This document shows, in pieces, positions 25,272-33,589 of a stretch of 64,000 nucleotides of DNA. This DNA is from Clostridium_B lapidicellarium (GTDB lineage Bacteria; Bacillota; Clostridia; Clostridiales; Clostridiaceae). Under the pieces are notes generated by a model. It was not told the origin of the DNA. It made no database searches and saw only the letters and a program-made list of their open reading frames with translations. Positions within the stretch are counted from its first letter, which is position 1, and the number at the start of each line of letters is the position of its first letter. The stretch spans positions 1 to 64,000 of the forward strand of contig NZ_JBGFFE010000012.1 of NCBI RefSeq assembly GCF_041224415.1, written 5' to 3'. The position numbers and the translations under genes are program-made.

Positions 25272-26234
25272 ATGTCTATTTTTTTATATATATTGGGAAA
25301 TAATATTATACCTATTTTTATATTGATTGGATTAGGATTCATAATAAGCAAAAAATTTCCTTTGAATGTGTTTACACTTAGTAAATTGAATTTTTACATA
25401 TTTGTACCTGGATTCATATTTTATAATCTTTATACGACTAATTTATCTTATGGTATGCTTATGATTTTACTTTTTTGTATAGTGAATCTAATAATCAACG
25501 ATTTGATATCCAGGGTTATTTCCAAAATTCGCAAATATGATTTAAGCCAGGAAAATGCCTTTAAAAATTCCATTATGTTTAATAACACGGGAAATATAGG
25601 TGTATCTCTTGTTACTCTTATTTTTGGGAGTGCACCTTTCGTAATCAATGGTAAGACACCATATTTAGGTCAGGCCCTCACAGTTCAAATTATGATTCTT
25701 GTGTTTATGAATGTTACGATGAATACCATCGGTTTCTACAATGCTGGAAGAGCCAACATGAATATAAAACAGTCAATGCACCAAATATTTACTATGCCAT
25801 CTATATATGTGATACTCATTGCATTGTTGCTTAAATACATTAAGATTGACATAACTACAACACCATTATGGCCTGTAATCAAATATATAAAAGATGGACT
25901 GGTGCCAATAGCGTTATTAACGTTGGGAGTTCAGCTTTCAAAAACAAGATTTGATTTTAGAGACAGTGATGTAAATATAGCAGTTTTTACCCGACTTGTT
26001 ATAGGACCCATGCTTGCACTGATCTTAATATATGTATTCAGGTTTAAGGGAGTTATTGCCCAAACAGCATTTATTTCTTATTCAGTACCAACAGCTGTCA
26101 ATACGGCTTTAATTGCCGTTGAATGCAATAATAAGCAGAACTTTGCATCTCAGGAAGTAATGGTATCAACTATTTATAGTGCTGTTACACTTACATCAGC
26201 CATATATATAGCTAGAATTTTATTTCCTGTTTAA
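25272..26234 (+). CDS. AEC family transporter (auxin efflux carrier/malate permease type)
   Basis: A 320-residue integral membrane protein with about ten hydrophobic helices, in two halves of five separated by a cytoplasmic loop near residue 160. Residues NNTGNIGVSLVTLIFG (about 98-113) and PTAVNTALIAVE (about 276-287) are the paired signatures of the AEC family, which exports organic acids or similar anions. GGGG upstream of ATG 25272 fits. It is a single transcription unit between intergenic regions. Substrate unknown; bacterial members include malate permeases. Confidence 0.88.
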   Translation: MSIFLYILGNNIIPIFILIGLGFIISKKFPLNVFTLSKLNFYIFVPGFIFYNLYTTNLSYGMLMILLFCIVNLIINDLISRVISKIRKYDLSQENAFKNSIMFNNTGNIGVSLVTLIFGSAPFVINGKTPYLGQALTVQIMILVFMNVTMNTIGFYNAGRANMNIKQSMHQIFTMPSIYVILIALLLKYIKIDITTTPLWPVIKYIKDGLVPIALLTLGVQLSKTRFDFRDSDVNIAVFTRLVIGPMLALILIYVFRFKGVIAQTAFISYSVPTAVNTALIAVECNNKQNFASQEVMVSTIYSAVTLTSAIYIARILFPV

Positions 26235-26468
26235 AAGATATACTTTAATAACACTATCATTGTCTGATAATCGGCTTTTGTGGTAGTTTTGTCCTTTTCC
26301 TTCTGCAGATCTTAGTATACTAGATAGAGAAGCATGTCTTTGAAGTGGGGAAAACTAATTTTGAGGTGACATTATCACAAGTTAACAACATGGTAGATAA
26401 AAATTGTTTATATAAGTGATTTATTAGGCTATGATATAATAAAGATATTATTTGTTGGAGGGATTATT

Positions 26469-26618
26469 ATGGGGAAAATAAATCAACAAAATAGCTTATA
26501 TGAGCAATTTCTGAAATATTCATATTGGGATTTAAAAGAATTATTTAAAAAGGCAAAAACGAAAGAAGAACAGGATTTTTATATGGATCTATCAAATAGG
26601 ATATTACAAAAAGAATGA
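26469..26618 (+). CDS. Orphan antitoxin-like protein (copy 4, toxin gone)
   Basis: Forty-nine residues, MGKINQQNSLYEQFLKYSYW then DLKELFKKAKTKEEQDFY, clearly paralogous to the gene at 141. GTTGGAGGG lies just upstream. The toxin start should follow within a few bases; instead the DNA reads ATGATTTTTGGTATGGG and stops after nine codons, and unrelated remnants follow. It might still act as a regulator or anti-addiction protein for toxin copies elsewhere, which is speculation. Confidence 0.6.
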   Translation: MGKINQQNSLYEQFLKYSYWDLKELFKKAKTKEEQDFYMDLSNRILQKE

Positions 26619-26689
26619 TAGGTAAATAGAGATGATTTTTGGTATGGGTACTGTGCTATAATGTGATTAAAAGTAGGTAAGATGTACTG

Positions 26690-26935
26690 GCAAATGCAAA
26701 ATTAAAGCTGCTTAAAATATTGGAAATCTTATGGTCGACGTATGAAGAACATCCTCTTACTGCAGTGCAGATTGGAGAAAAGCTTAAATTATACGGGATT
26801 GAGGCAGAGCGAAAATCTATCTGCAGAGATATAAATGTTTTAAAAGATAATGCTGGAATTGTGAATCCATATGCCCTTATCTGGCATGATGAACATTTCA
26901 TAAATCCAGCAAAATTAACTGATGACCTTTTATAA
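26690..26935 (+). pseudogene. WYL-type regulator remnant
   Basis: The frame NAKLKLLKILEILWSTYEEH, then GIEAERKSICRDINVLKDN is the N-terminal HTH of a WYL-domain regulator. It jumps in frame to IVNPYALIWHDEHFI, part of the WYL domain, and ends at 26935 after about 80 codons instead of 300. There is no start codon before the conserved N-terminus. An intact relative of the same broad family lies at 55070. Confidence 0.7.
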
Positions 26936-26958
26936 TGAACATGCAGGGAGGTAATGTC

Positions 26959-27165
26959 ATGATAAATATATATAGTGAATTTTCCGATAAGAAGAATTCC
27001 GAATCTTCTGATGAATTCAGAAAAAAGCTAAAAGAAGAATCTTATGGTAAGATAGGTTATGGTATCGGTTTTTTTGAAGTAGTCGTTATAATTCTCGGAA
27101 TATTTTTATTGTATCCCAGCATTCCAAAGTTCATAATTAAATTGATTATTTCTATATTTAAATAG
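26959..27165 (+). CDS. Small single-TM protein upstream of a radical SAM gene
   Basis: Sixty-eight residues: a hydrophilic N-terminal 40 (MINIYSEFSDKKNSESSDEF) and a hydrophobic C-terminal helix (about 43-63). GGGAGG at 26946-26951 supports ATG 26959. It lies 25 bp before the radical SAM gene and probably shares its transcript. It has no Cys, and no leader/core pattern typical of modified peptides, so calling it a precursor would be guesswork. Function unknown. Confidence 0.6.
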   Translation: MINIYSEFSDKKNSESSDEFRKKLKEESYGKIGYGIGFFEVVVIILGIFLLYPSIPKFIIKLIISIFK

Positions 27166-27190
27166 ATTTTATATTGAAGGAGTATATATT

Positions 27191-28315
27191 ATGAAAATTT
27201 CAAAGAAAGATGCACTAAAATGGTTTGAATTTTTTTCAAAGCTTCCTGAGGAAGAGGAAATTATGATAAAACAGCAGGAGGTAGTTTATTCTACCTTTGC
27301 ACAAATTGAGGCAGCAGTTGATCGTGGAAACGATATATTGATGTCGAAAATCAAGGGCTTGAAAACTTTGAAGAATAGAACTTTTTTTGTGGGAGATGAG
27401 AGTAAATTTCCCAAAGGATGCCGTTCCTGTCTGCTGGGCAGTGGTTTGAATGCAATCAGGAAAACAAATAAGTGTAATATGGAGTGTAAGTTCTGTTATG
27501 ATTATGGAGAACTGGAAGATGTTCCTCCAATTGGTGAAGGTATGTGGGAAATCGGGGGAACAAGATTTTATGACAGGGATATTGATTTGCTTCTTTCCAT
27601 CCAGAAGAAGCCCACCGGCATTTGCTACGTTTATTTAGAGCCGTTTATGGAAATTGAGAAATACTATCCTGTGATAAAGAAATTTAGTGATGCTCAAGTT
27701 TATCAACACCTGTATACAAATGGTATTTTAGCTACAGAAAAAACATTGAAAGCGTTAGGTGAAGCCGGCCTTGACGAGATACGCTTCAACCTGGGTGCTT
27801 CTGAGTGCTCGGATAAAGTAATTCAAAATATTGGAACGGCGAAGAAATATATTAAAAATGTAGGTATTGAAACTCCAATGACTCCTGAGTTTTTCAAAGA
27901 TTTTTCTAAGAAGAAACAAGCTATTTTGGATACAAAGCTTGATTTTATCAATTGTGCAGAACTGCATTTGAATGAAAACAACATAGATAATTATTACGGG
28001 GAAAATATGTATATTTCCAGACAGGGCTATATATCTCCGATTTGGAGCAGGCAATTAACTCTGAAATTCATGAAAATAGCCGATGAAGAAAAGTGGAATC
28101 CAGTGATTCATGATTGTTCAAACTATACAAAATTTGCCAGAGATTTAAATCTGGGCGGCAAAGAAGGCAAATGGTTCGGAGCCAGTAATTATGCCTGTGA
28201 GTTTTCCAGAATTCCATACGGAGCATTTTTGCCAGTACTGCGTGATGACAATTTCAAATTTTTAAGTGAAGAAGAATTGCCTGATGACTATAAACCGGGA
28301 AAAATGATTTTTTAA
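27191..28315 (+). CDS. Radical SAM protein
   Basis: A 374-residue cytoplasmic enzyme with the radical SAM cluster motif CNMECKFC (about residues 95-102) that binds the 4Fe-4S cluster and SAM, preceded by an additional CRSC pair (about 78-81). Conserved barrel elements include YVYLEP and LYTNGILATEKTLKAL, followed by DEIRFNLGASE. AAGGAG precedes ATG 27191. It does not match the well-known classes (no SPASM triad that I can see), so the reaction is unknown. It follows a small membrane protein of 68 residues. Confidence 0.85.
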   Translation: MKISKKDALKWFEFFSKLPEEEEIMIKQQEVVYSTFAQIEAAVDRGNDILMSKIKGLKTLKNRTFFVGDESKFPKGCRSCLLGSGLNAIRKTNKCNMECKFCYDYGELEDVPPIGEGMWEIGGTRFYDRDIDLLLSIQKKPTGICYVYLEPFMEIEKYYPVIKKFSDAQVYQHLYTNGILATEKTLKALGEAGLDEIRFNLGASECSDKVIQNIGTAKKYIKNVGIETPMTPEFFKDFSKKKQAILDTKLDFINCAELHLNENNIDNYYGENMYISRQGYISPIWSRQLTLKFMKIADEEKWNPVIHDCSNYTKFARDLNLGGKEGKWFGASNYACEFSRIPYGAFLPVLRDDNFKFLSEEELPDDYKPGKMIF

Positions 28316-28340
28316 AGATTACTATATGTCTTATTTGCAA

Positions 28341-29336
28341 TTAGTTTTTTACAAAAATTATTATTATTACAAATAAAACATACAATAGGATATTACAGGC
28401 CAGTCTTTTATCGGATAAATGCCCTTTTTTCAAAGTTATCTGCAGAGAAAGAATAGCTATGAATGTTATAATAGCAGATATTATTAAATATTTATCAAAT
28501 AGCCATGGTGTGAACATTATACCAAGTGCACTTGGTATAGTGGCTTGTATCATCATGGAACCACTAATATTGGAAAGAGCCAAACTTTCTTTTCCCTGTT
28601 TTACCCATATAACTGCATTTAAAATTTCAGGCAATTCTGTTGCTATGGGACTTAATAATAATGAAACCATATGTGGGGCTATTCCAAGTGAATTGCTTAG
28701 GATGTTCAATTTATTTACAAACATTTGGGATCCTATAAAAATAACTGCAAGTGCTCCTATCGTTTGAATTAAAATAAACGACTTTTTTGGTTCCTTATTA
28801 TTAGATGTAATTTTCAATGGCTTCAATTTTTGGGCTACTGCTGAATTTTTAACATTCATTTCTTTATAAAAATAAATTCCATAGGCCGCTAAAAATAATA
28901 TTCCAAGCCATGGTTTTATTGTAAAGGCTACCAACCCCAATGTGATTTTAAATGCAAAAATACACATAAACCATTCTTGATCTCTTGCCAATTTTTTATT
29001 ATCGCATTTAATGTGTTCGCCTGATTCTCTCCTGCTGCTAAATATAAATATAGTTATTCCAATAACAGCATAGGCAATTGTGCTTAAAACAAGTGGTCCA
29101 CCCAATGCAGCACCAACTCCAATGTCTTTTTGTTTTGGACTAGTACCGAAAACTACGGCTATAAATGTGACAATGCTTTCAGGCAGGGCTGTGCCAAAAG
29201 CAGCTAGAATAGAACCAACTGCACTTTGCGAAATATTAAAAGCCTTTCCAACCCATTCAACTCCATTTACGAAAAATTCACAGCTGAAGTAAATTAGAAG
29301 TGCTGATGCAATCATAATCAAAATCGTTGATATCAT
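28341..29336 (-). CDS. Sodium/calcium exchanger family (CaCA) cation antiporter
   Basis: A 331-residue transporter with two homologous blocks of about five TM helices, each with the CaCA alpha-repeat: GSILAAFGTALPESIVT in the first and LLLSPIATELPEILNAV in the second, including the acidic ion-binding residues. ATG 29336 is chosen because AAAGAGG lies nine bases upstream. A probable yybP-ykoY (Mn2+) riboswitch with terminator precedes it, so the most likely role is manganese (or calcium) export, switched on when Mn2+ is high. Confidence 0.9.
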   Translation of the reverse strand: MISTILIMIASALLIYFSCEFFVNGVEWVGKAFNISQSAVGSILAAFGTALPESIVTFIAVVFGTSPKQKDIGVGAALGGPLVLSTIAYAVIGITIFIFSSRRESGEHIKCDNKKLARDQEWFMCIFAFKITLGLVAFTIKPWLGILFLAAYGIYFYKEMNVKNSAVAQKLKPLKITSNNKEPKKSFILIQTIGALAVIFIGSQMFVNKLNILSNSLGIAPHMVSLLLSPIATELPEILNAVIWVKQGKESLALSNISGSMMIQATIPSALGIMFTPWLFDKYLIISAIITFIAILSLQITLKKGHLSDKRLACNILLYVLFVIIIIFVKN

Positions 29337-29384
29337 TTTTCTCATCCTCTTTAAATTATATTGAGTCCCATACAAACAAAAAGA

Positions 29385-29421
29385 CTTTCGACACAGTGAT
29401 TTTCTATCTTAAAAGTCTTTT
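29385..29421 (-). terminator. Second hairpin upstream of the cation antiporter
   Basis: AAAAGACTTT and AAAGTCTTTT are inverted around a 16-20-nt loop, with T-rich sequence after the minus-strand stem. It may be an additional terminator in the riboswitch leader or a transcript-stabilising stem. Confidence 0.5.
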
Positions 29422-29440
29422 TTAATGTGATAATTACACT

Positions 29441-29483
29441 AAAAAAGGCTTTTAGCACAACAATAGAATCATTGTGTTAAAAG
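29441..29483 (-). terminator. Riboswitch-controlled terminator
   Basis: On the minus strand CTTTTAACACAA pairs with TTGTTGTGCTAAAAG, followed by CCTTTTTTAG. Its 5' arm is the same CTTTTAAC (29483-29476) that closes helix P1 of the upstream aptamer, so aptamer closure and termination exclude each other. Confidence 0.7.
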
Positions 29484-29577
29484 TCTCGCTTGACCGGAAT
29501 CCGCCATGACAAAACCAGATCAGAGATCAGTATGTTGACTTTGTCACCAATATATAGGTAGCTACTCCCTTTTAACT
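29476..29577 (-). promoter_or_regulatory. yybP-ykoY-type Mn2+ riboswitch aptamer
   Basis: Reading the minus strand, helix P1 is GTTAAAAG (29577-29570) with CTTTTAAC (29483-29476), a perfect 8-bp match. Directly inside it are GGAGTAGC on the 5' side and AAGCGAGA on the 3' side, the conserved metal-binding loops of the yybP-ykoY family. The internal helices are variable, as is usual. The leader precedes a CaCA-type cation antiporter, a typical target. The ligand (Mn2+) is inferred from the family. Confidence 0.75.
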
Positions 29578-29635
29578 CTAAAATTTTCATTTCTACTCAT
29601 AATACCATAAAAATTACCCACAAGCAATATCAAAG

Positions 29636-30853
29636 TTAGATTTGTTTGCACTTTTGATTACGTATAACTCTGAATTTCATGTAAAACAAGAACATTAATA
29701 TTGCAGCAGCCATAGCTATTGCCGAACTTAAATAAAAAGGAGCGCTATTGTTGACGTTATCATATAAAACACCAGCTATAAGACTTGCAGGGAGTAAGGT
29801 TATACCTATCAGTGAATTATATATTCCCAATCCCGTACCCCTCTTGTTTTTATCTATAAGGTCTGAGACCAGTGCCCTCTGTACCCCATCTGTTGCTGCA
29901 CTGTAAAGTCCGTATAATACGAATAGCAAAATCACCGATATTTTATTATCTGTTCTTCCAAAACCGAAGTATATTGCAGAATAAAGTAAATATCCGAAGA
30001 TAATAAGTTTTTCCCTACCAAATTTATCTGAAAGAATACCCATTGGAACGGCGAATATTACTGATACTGAATTGAATATCAAGTATACAATTGGTATGAA
30101 TAAAGCTTTTATACCAATGTCTTTGGCCTTTACCAGCAGTAGGGCGTCGGTTGAATTACCCAGGGTGAATATAAAGGCAATACCTAAAAACATGTAATAT
30201 TTATGGGAAAAGTCCCTGGGGGTAATTTTCTTGGGAAGGGAATCTTTGCTTTTCTTGGTTTCCTTTACAAAAAAAATTATGGTAATTAATCCGAGTATTC
30301 CGGGCAGAGCTGAAAATATAAATACCTTTCGATAATTATTGGGAAATATTGATAAAATTATAAAAGCAAGAAGAGGTCCTATTATTGCACCGCTGTTATC
30401 CATAGCCTTGTGAAACCCAAAATTTTTTCCTTTCTCACTATCACTTGATGAAGCAGCCACAAGACTGTCTCTTGGAGCAGTCCTTATGCCTTTTCCAACC
30501 CTTTCGCTGAATCTTATAGCCAGCACCTGCAAAGGTGAAGTTACTATTGAAAATAATGGGGATAAAATAGCTGTAAATCCATATCCAATGATCATAAAGG
30601 GTTTGTTTTTGCCAATTTTATCGCTCCACCAGCCCGATATAGCTTTAAGGACCGAAGCCGTACTTTCTGCAATTCCCTCAATAAGAGATACCTCTGTTTT
30701 TGATGCACCTATTGACATTAAAAATAATGGCATAATGGAATATATCATTTTTGTAGTTGTATCCGTTAAAAAGCTGGTCATACCGGTAAAGAAGATGTTG
30801 CGTTCAATTCCCAAGACCTTTTTATCTTTTCCATTATTAATATACACACTCAT
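29636..30853 (-). CDS. MFS transporter
   Basis: A 405-residue transporter with about 12 TM helices and the MFS motif A-like loop GWWSDKIGKNKPFM (about 73-86) and its repeat GILSDKFGREKLIIFG (about 273-288). RVGKGIRTAPRDSLVA (about 116-131) marks a subfamily often annotated as permeases or drug efflux proteins. The gene is 15 bp downstream of an excisionase-like HTH regulator, so they form an operon. Substrate unknown. Confidence 0.88.
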   Translation of the reverse strand: MSVYINNGKDKKVLGIERNIFFTGMTSFLTDTTTKMIYSIMPLFLMSIGASKTEVSLIEGIAESTASVLKAISGWWSDKIGKNKPFMIIGYGFTAILSPLFSIVTSPLQVLAIRFSERVGKGIRTAPRDSLVAASSSDSEKGKNFGFHKAMDNSGAIIGPLLAFIILSIFPNNYRKVFIFSALPGILGLITIIFFVKETKKSKDSLPKKITPRDFSHKYYMFLGIAFIFTLGNSTDALLLVKAKDIGIKALFIPIVYLIFNSVSVIFAVPMGILSDKFGREKLIIFGYLLYSAIYFGFGRTDNKISVILLFVLYGLYSAATDGVQRALVSDLIDKNKRGTGLGIYNSLIGITLLPASLIAGVLYDNVNNSAPFYLSSAIAMAAAILMFLFYMKFRVIRNQKCKQI

Positions 30854-30868
30854 CCTACCTTTGAAATT

Positions 30869-31312
30869 CTATTTTTGATTTGCATCAATTTTGTATTCTT
30901 TTCTCTGAGGCCAGTATATTTTAAATTCAAGTTTTTCAATATCTCTTTTTTGTTTATAACTCATTCTTAAACTTGCATCTTCAGGAATATTTATGTCTTT
31001 GTCAAGGCCTTTTAAAATAAGTTTGATATTATTATTATTTTTTAGACTTGATATATTGGAACAAATATCATCTAACAGCTGCTTGTATTTACCAAATTCA
31101 TCTGCTGAAATCTGATAGCTTTCAGCATTATTGACATAATTGCGTGAATCACCTGAAGACAGCCATTTTATTAATGCTTCTTTACTGAACCTCCATTCTC
31201 TGCCTATTTTTCTGGCAGGTATATGTTCTTCTCTAAGTAATTTTATCAGTGTTTTTTCACTTACACCTAGAAATTCAACTGCTTGTTCAACGTTTAATAT
31301 ATTATTGTCCAT
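30869..31312 (-). CDS. HTH_17/excisionase-type DNA-binding protein
   Basis: A 147-residue protein whose first 55 residues are a MerR-like excisionase HTH (ILNVEQAVEFLGVSEKTLIK, then EEHIPARKIGREWRFSKEAL). The remaining 90 residues are charged, partly helical and unrelated to known sensors. It precedes the MFS gene at 29636-30853 and probably controls it. This type of HTH also occurs in phage excisionases, but here there is no integrase nearby. Confidence 0.82.
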   Translation of the reverse strand: MDNNILNVEQAVEFLGVSEKTLIKLLREEHIPARKIGREWRFSKEALIKWLSSGDSRNYVNNAESYQISADEFGKYKQLLDDICSNISSLKNNNNIKLILKGLDKDINIPEDASLRMSYKQKRDIEKLEFKIYWPQRKEYKIDANQK

Positions 31313-31702
31313 ATATTTTCACCTCGTATATATTATAGCAGAATTTATCTTTGACGCAATATATAAATGAATATAACATGAAGTTAATTGTATATAATAT
31401 ATATTTGATTGTAGTTAATAGCAAAATTTTTGTAAAAAGGTGTAAGGCAGCCGCATCCGTTTCATGGATATATGATTTCATATTTTTGCAAATTAGTGCA
31501 ATTTGTCTAAATATAGACAAAGTCTTTTATCTGACTCTTGATAAAATTTTTGCTTAAGTATAACGTAAAATTCAGGCACATGAATATCTGAAATATCTTT
31601 TGAAGGCACTATAGAGTAATATAAGTGTGACATAATTCTCTGGTGCCTTATTATCTAGGAATTGTAGTTTTACTATAAGGAGAATACAAATCAAAAAGGC
31701 TC
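31313..31702. other. Divergent intergenic region
   Basis: Between the minus-strand HTH gene and the Fur-family promoter. No gene or structured RNA is recognised; T-rich and A-rich tracts only. Confidence 0.4.
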
Positions 31703-31755
31703 TTGATGTTTTAGTAAGGTACCTGTATAATATAATTAGTAAGGTACTTTACTAA
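31703..31755 (+). promoter_or_regulatory. Promoter with paired operator of the Fur-SDR operon
   Basis: TTGATG (31703-31708), 17 bp, TATAAT (31726-31731). TTAGTAAGGTAC occurs at 31711-31722 inside the spacer and again at 31736-31747 just downstream. The downstream copy is half of a 20-bp near-palindrome ending TTTACTAA (31755). Autoregulation by the adjacent Fur-family protein is possible, but the sequence does not match a standard Fur box. Confidence 0.6.
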
Positions 31756-31798
31756 AATTGAGGAATCAACCACGCTAAGAGAGAAGGTGATTTTGTAC

Positions 31799-32260
31799 AT
31801 GGAAAATGCAAGGTATCTCAGATATTTTGAAAAAATCATTGTAGGTAAAGGTATAAGAATAACTCCTCAGCGTAGAGTTATTCTGAACGTTCTCTTTAAA
31901 AACAGGAATAAACATTTAACAGTTGAAGAAATATGGAACCAAGCCAAAAATATATTTCCACAAATAGGTATTCCAACAGTTTACAGAACTGTAATTCAAT
32001 TAGAGAAGATTGGTATTTTGTACAAGGTAATGGTACAGGGAAACTGCTGCAAGTATCAGTTGATAGGCTGTGATGAAAAAAATAAGCACAGACATTTTAT
32101 ATGTACCAGATGCGGTAGTATTACTGACATATATTTACCTGAAATAAGCATGGAAGAACAGCAAATTGAAAAAAAGTACCATGTAAAAATTGAAAGCCAA
32201 AATATCATATATTATGGTTTGTGTGCAAAATGCATTCAGAGTATTCAGATGGCAAAATAA
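31799..32260 (+). CDS. Fur family transcriptional regulator
   Basis: A 153-residue regulator with the Fur winged helix (GIRITPQRRVILNVLFKNRN, then GIPTVYRTVIQLEKIGIL) and a dimerisation domain with two CxxC pairs (CTRCG and CAKC) for structural zinc. H-R-H-F-I-C is in the place of a metal-sensing segment. ATG 31799 suits the ribosome binding site AAGGTGAT better than the alternative starts. Whether it senses iron, zinc, manganese or peroxide cannot be told. A short-chain dehydrogenase follows after 44 bp. Confidence 0.9.
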   Translation: MENARYLRYFEKIIVGKGIRITPQRRVILNVLFKNRNKHLTVEEIWNQAKNIFPQIGIPTVYRTVIQLEKIGILYKVMVQGNCCKYQLIGCDEKNKHRHFICTRCGSITDIYLPEISMEEQQIEKKYHVKIESQNIIYYGLCAKCIQSIQMAK

Positions 32261-32304
32261 TTAAAGGAATTAATCGATTAAATATTTGAAGGGTAGGGTC
32301 TTCT

Positions 32305-33063
32305 ATGAAAAACATCTTGATTATAGGAGCGGCAAATGGCATTGGTTATTATCTGGTCAAGCAGCTTTTATCAGAAGGTTATAATGTAACTGTCCTCGAT
32401 TTAAAGACCGATAATCTTGATAGTTTGTGTGAAAAATATGATTCTCTTCTTTCGCTGACTTGTGATGTTAGGGACTTAAAACAAATGAAAGTTTGCGTAA
32501 GTGAAAGTGTCAGAAAGTACGGCAGCATTGATTGCGCCGTACATAATGCCTGCATGTGCACATTTGGCAGTATGGAACAAACCGGGGAGCAGGTGTATCA
32601 CGATGTAATGGAAGTCAACTATTATGGTGCACTTCATCTATCCAGAGCTGTTTTGCCCTATATGAAAAGTTTGAGAAATGGCAAGGTTATATTTACGAGT
32701 TCCTGTGTTGGTATAATGGGGTTTATAAATATTAGTCCGTATTCCTCAAGTAAAGGTGCAATTGAAGCACTTGCCAAGTGTCTTAATATCGAATACCAAA
32801 ATTACGCTATCAGTTTTCATATTTTTCATCCACCTCTTACCAGAACGAAATCAGCGGAACCTCTGCCTGTACCCAAAGAATTTATGGCCGATCCGGAAAA
32901 AGTTGGGATAGGACTTGCAAAACACATACGAAGTAAATCCTTTATTATATGCCACAGTTTGGGACAAAAGATACAAATATTAATCTGTTGCCTGTTTCCT
33001 GTAAAAATGGGAAAACTTATGAGCAAGATGACTGCCGGGTATATGGAAGAAAAGGATAAATGA
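32305..33063 (+). CDS. Short-chain dehydrogenase/reductase
   Basis: A 252-residue SDR: nucleotide-binding GAANGIG (residues 8-14), the Asp of VLDLK suggesting NAD(H) preference, CDVRD, VHNA in place of NNAG, catalytic Ser in TSSCVG and Y-x-x-x-K in YSSSKGA. The C-terminal 45 residues are hydrophobic (IQILICCLFPVKMGKLMSK), suggesting membrane association, as in lipid-active SDRs. The substrate is unknown. It is probably co-transcribed with the Fur-like regulator. Confidence 0.87.
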   Translation: MKNILIIGAANGIGYYLVKQLLSEGYNVTVLDLKTDNLDSLCEKYDSLLSLTCDVRDLKQMKVCVSESVRKYGSIDCAVHNACMCTFGSMEQTGEQVYHDVMEVNYYGALHLSRAVLPYMKSLRNGKVIFTSSCVGIMGFINISPYSSSKGAIEALAKCLNIEYQNYAISFHIFHPPLTRTKSAEPLPVPKEFMADPEKVGIGLAKHIRSKSFIICHSLGQKIQILICCLFPVKMGKLMSKMTAGYMEEKDK

Positions 33064-33197
33064 TAACTTTTTGAATGAACATACATTTTTAGCTTGATGA
33101 AATTGGGTTTATTTGTGATTTTGATAGAACAGCATATATTTTTTATCTATTCTGATATATAATAGGATCAAAATACATATTAGAAAAGGTGAGAATT

Positions 33198-33473
33198 ATG
33201 AAACAATGTATGGATTCTGATAATTTGCACAGACGTATTAAAAAAATAATAGGTCAAATTAAGGCTATAGATAAAATGATTGATGAAGATATTCCGTGTG
33301 AAGATATTCTGATACAGATCAATGCAGTTAAAAGTGCTGTTCATAAGGTTGGCCAAATAGTTTTGGAGGGACATTTGAATCATTGTGTTAGAGACGGAAT
33401 TCAGCATGGAGATGCAGAAAAAACGATAGCACAATTTTCAAAGGCGCTGGAACATTTTTGTAGGATGTCTTAA
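33198..33473 (+). CDS. CsoR/RcnR-family metal-sensing repressor
   Basis: A 91-residue all-helical repressor of the DUF156 family. Candidate metal ligands are Cys in DIPCEDILIQI, His and Cys in GHLNHCVRD and upstream His in NLHRRIKK. ATG 33198 fits AAAGGTGAG; the upstream GTG is less likely. It ends at a terminator (33481-33516), and the metal ATPase downstream has its own promoter with a perfect palindrome, the probable binding site. C-H-C ligands would fit copper, but the ligand spacing should be checked. Confidence 0.88.
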   Translation: MKQCMDSDNLHRRIKKIIGQIKAIDKMIDEDIPCEDILIQINAVKSAVHKVGQIVLEGHLNHCVRDGIQHGDAEKTIAQFSKALEHFCRMS

Positions 33474-33480
33474 GGTATTT

Positions 33481-33516
33481 AAAACTGTTTATGTAAAACA
33501 TAGGCAGTTTTTTTTT
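33481..33516 (+). terminator. Rho-independent terminator after csoR-like gene
   Basis: AAAACTGTTTATGT pairs with ACATAGGCAGTTTT with a small internal mismatch, running into a T tract. It separates regulator and ATPase transcripts. Confidence 0.85.
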
Positions 33517-33517
33517 A

Positions 33518-33567
33518 TTGACAAAAGTATAAACAGATTATATTATACATATAGGGGTATATGTATA
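33518..33567 (+). promoter_or_regulatory. Promoter and palindromic operator of the metal ATPase gene
   Basis: TTGACA (33518-33523), 17 bp, TATTAT (33541-33546). TATACATATA (33544-33553), GGGG, TATATGTATA (33558-33567) form a perfect 10-4-10 inverted repeat that starts within the -10 and covers the transcription start. A/T-rich arms around a G run are as described for CsoR-family operators. Confidence 0.75.
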
Positions 33568-33589
33568 ATATAAAAATAAGGGAGCGCTT

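Noticed and set aside
26959..27165. Small protein as a RiPP precursor
   Set aside because: No Cys-, Ser- or Thr-rich core, no leader-like pattern, and a C-terminal membrane helix; only proximity to a radical SAM gene supports the idea.
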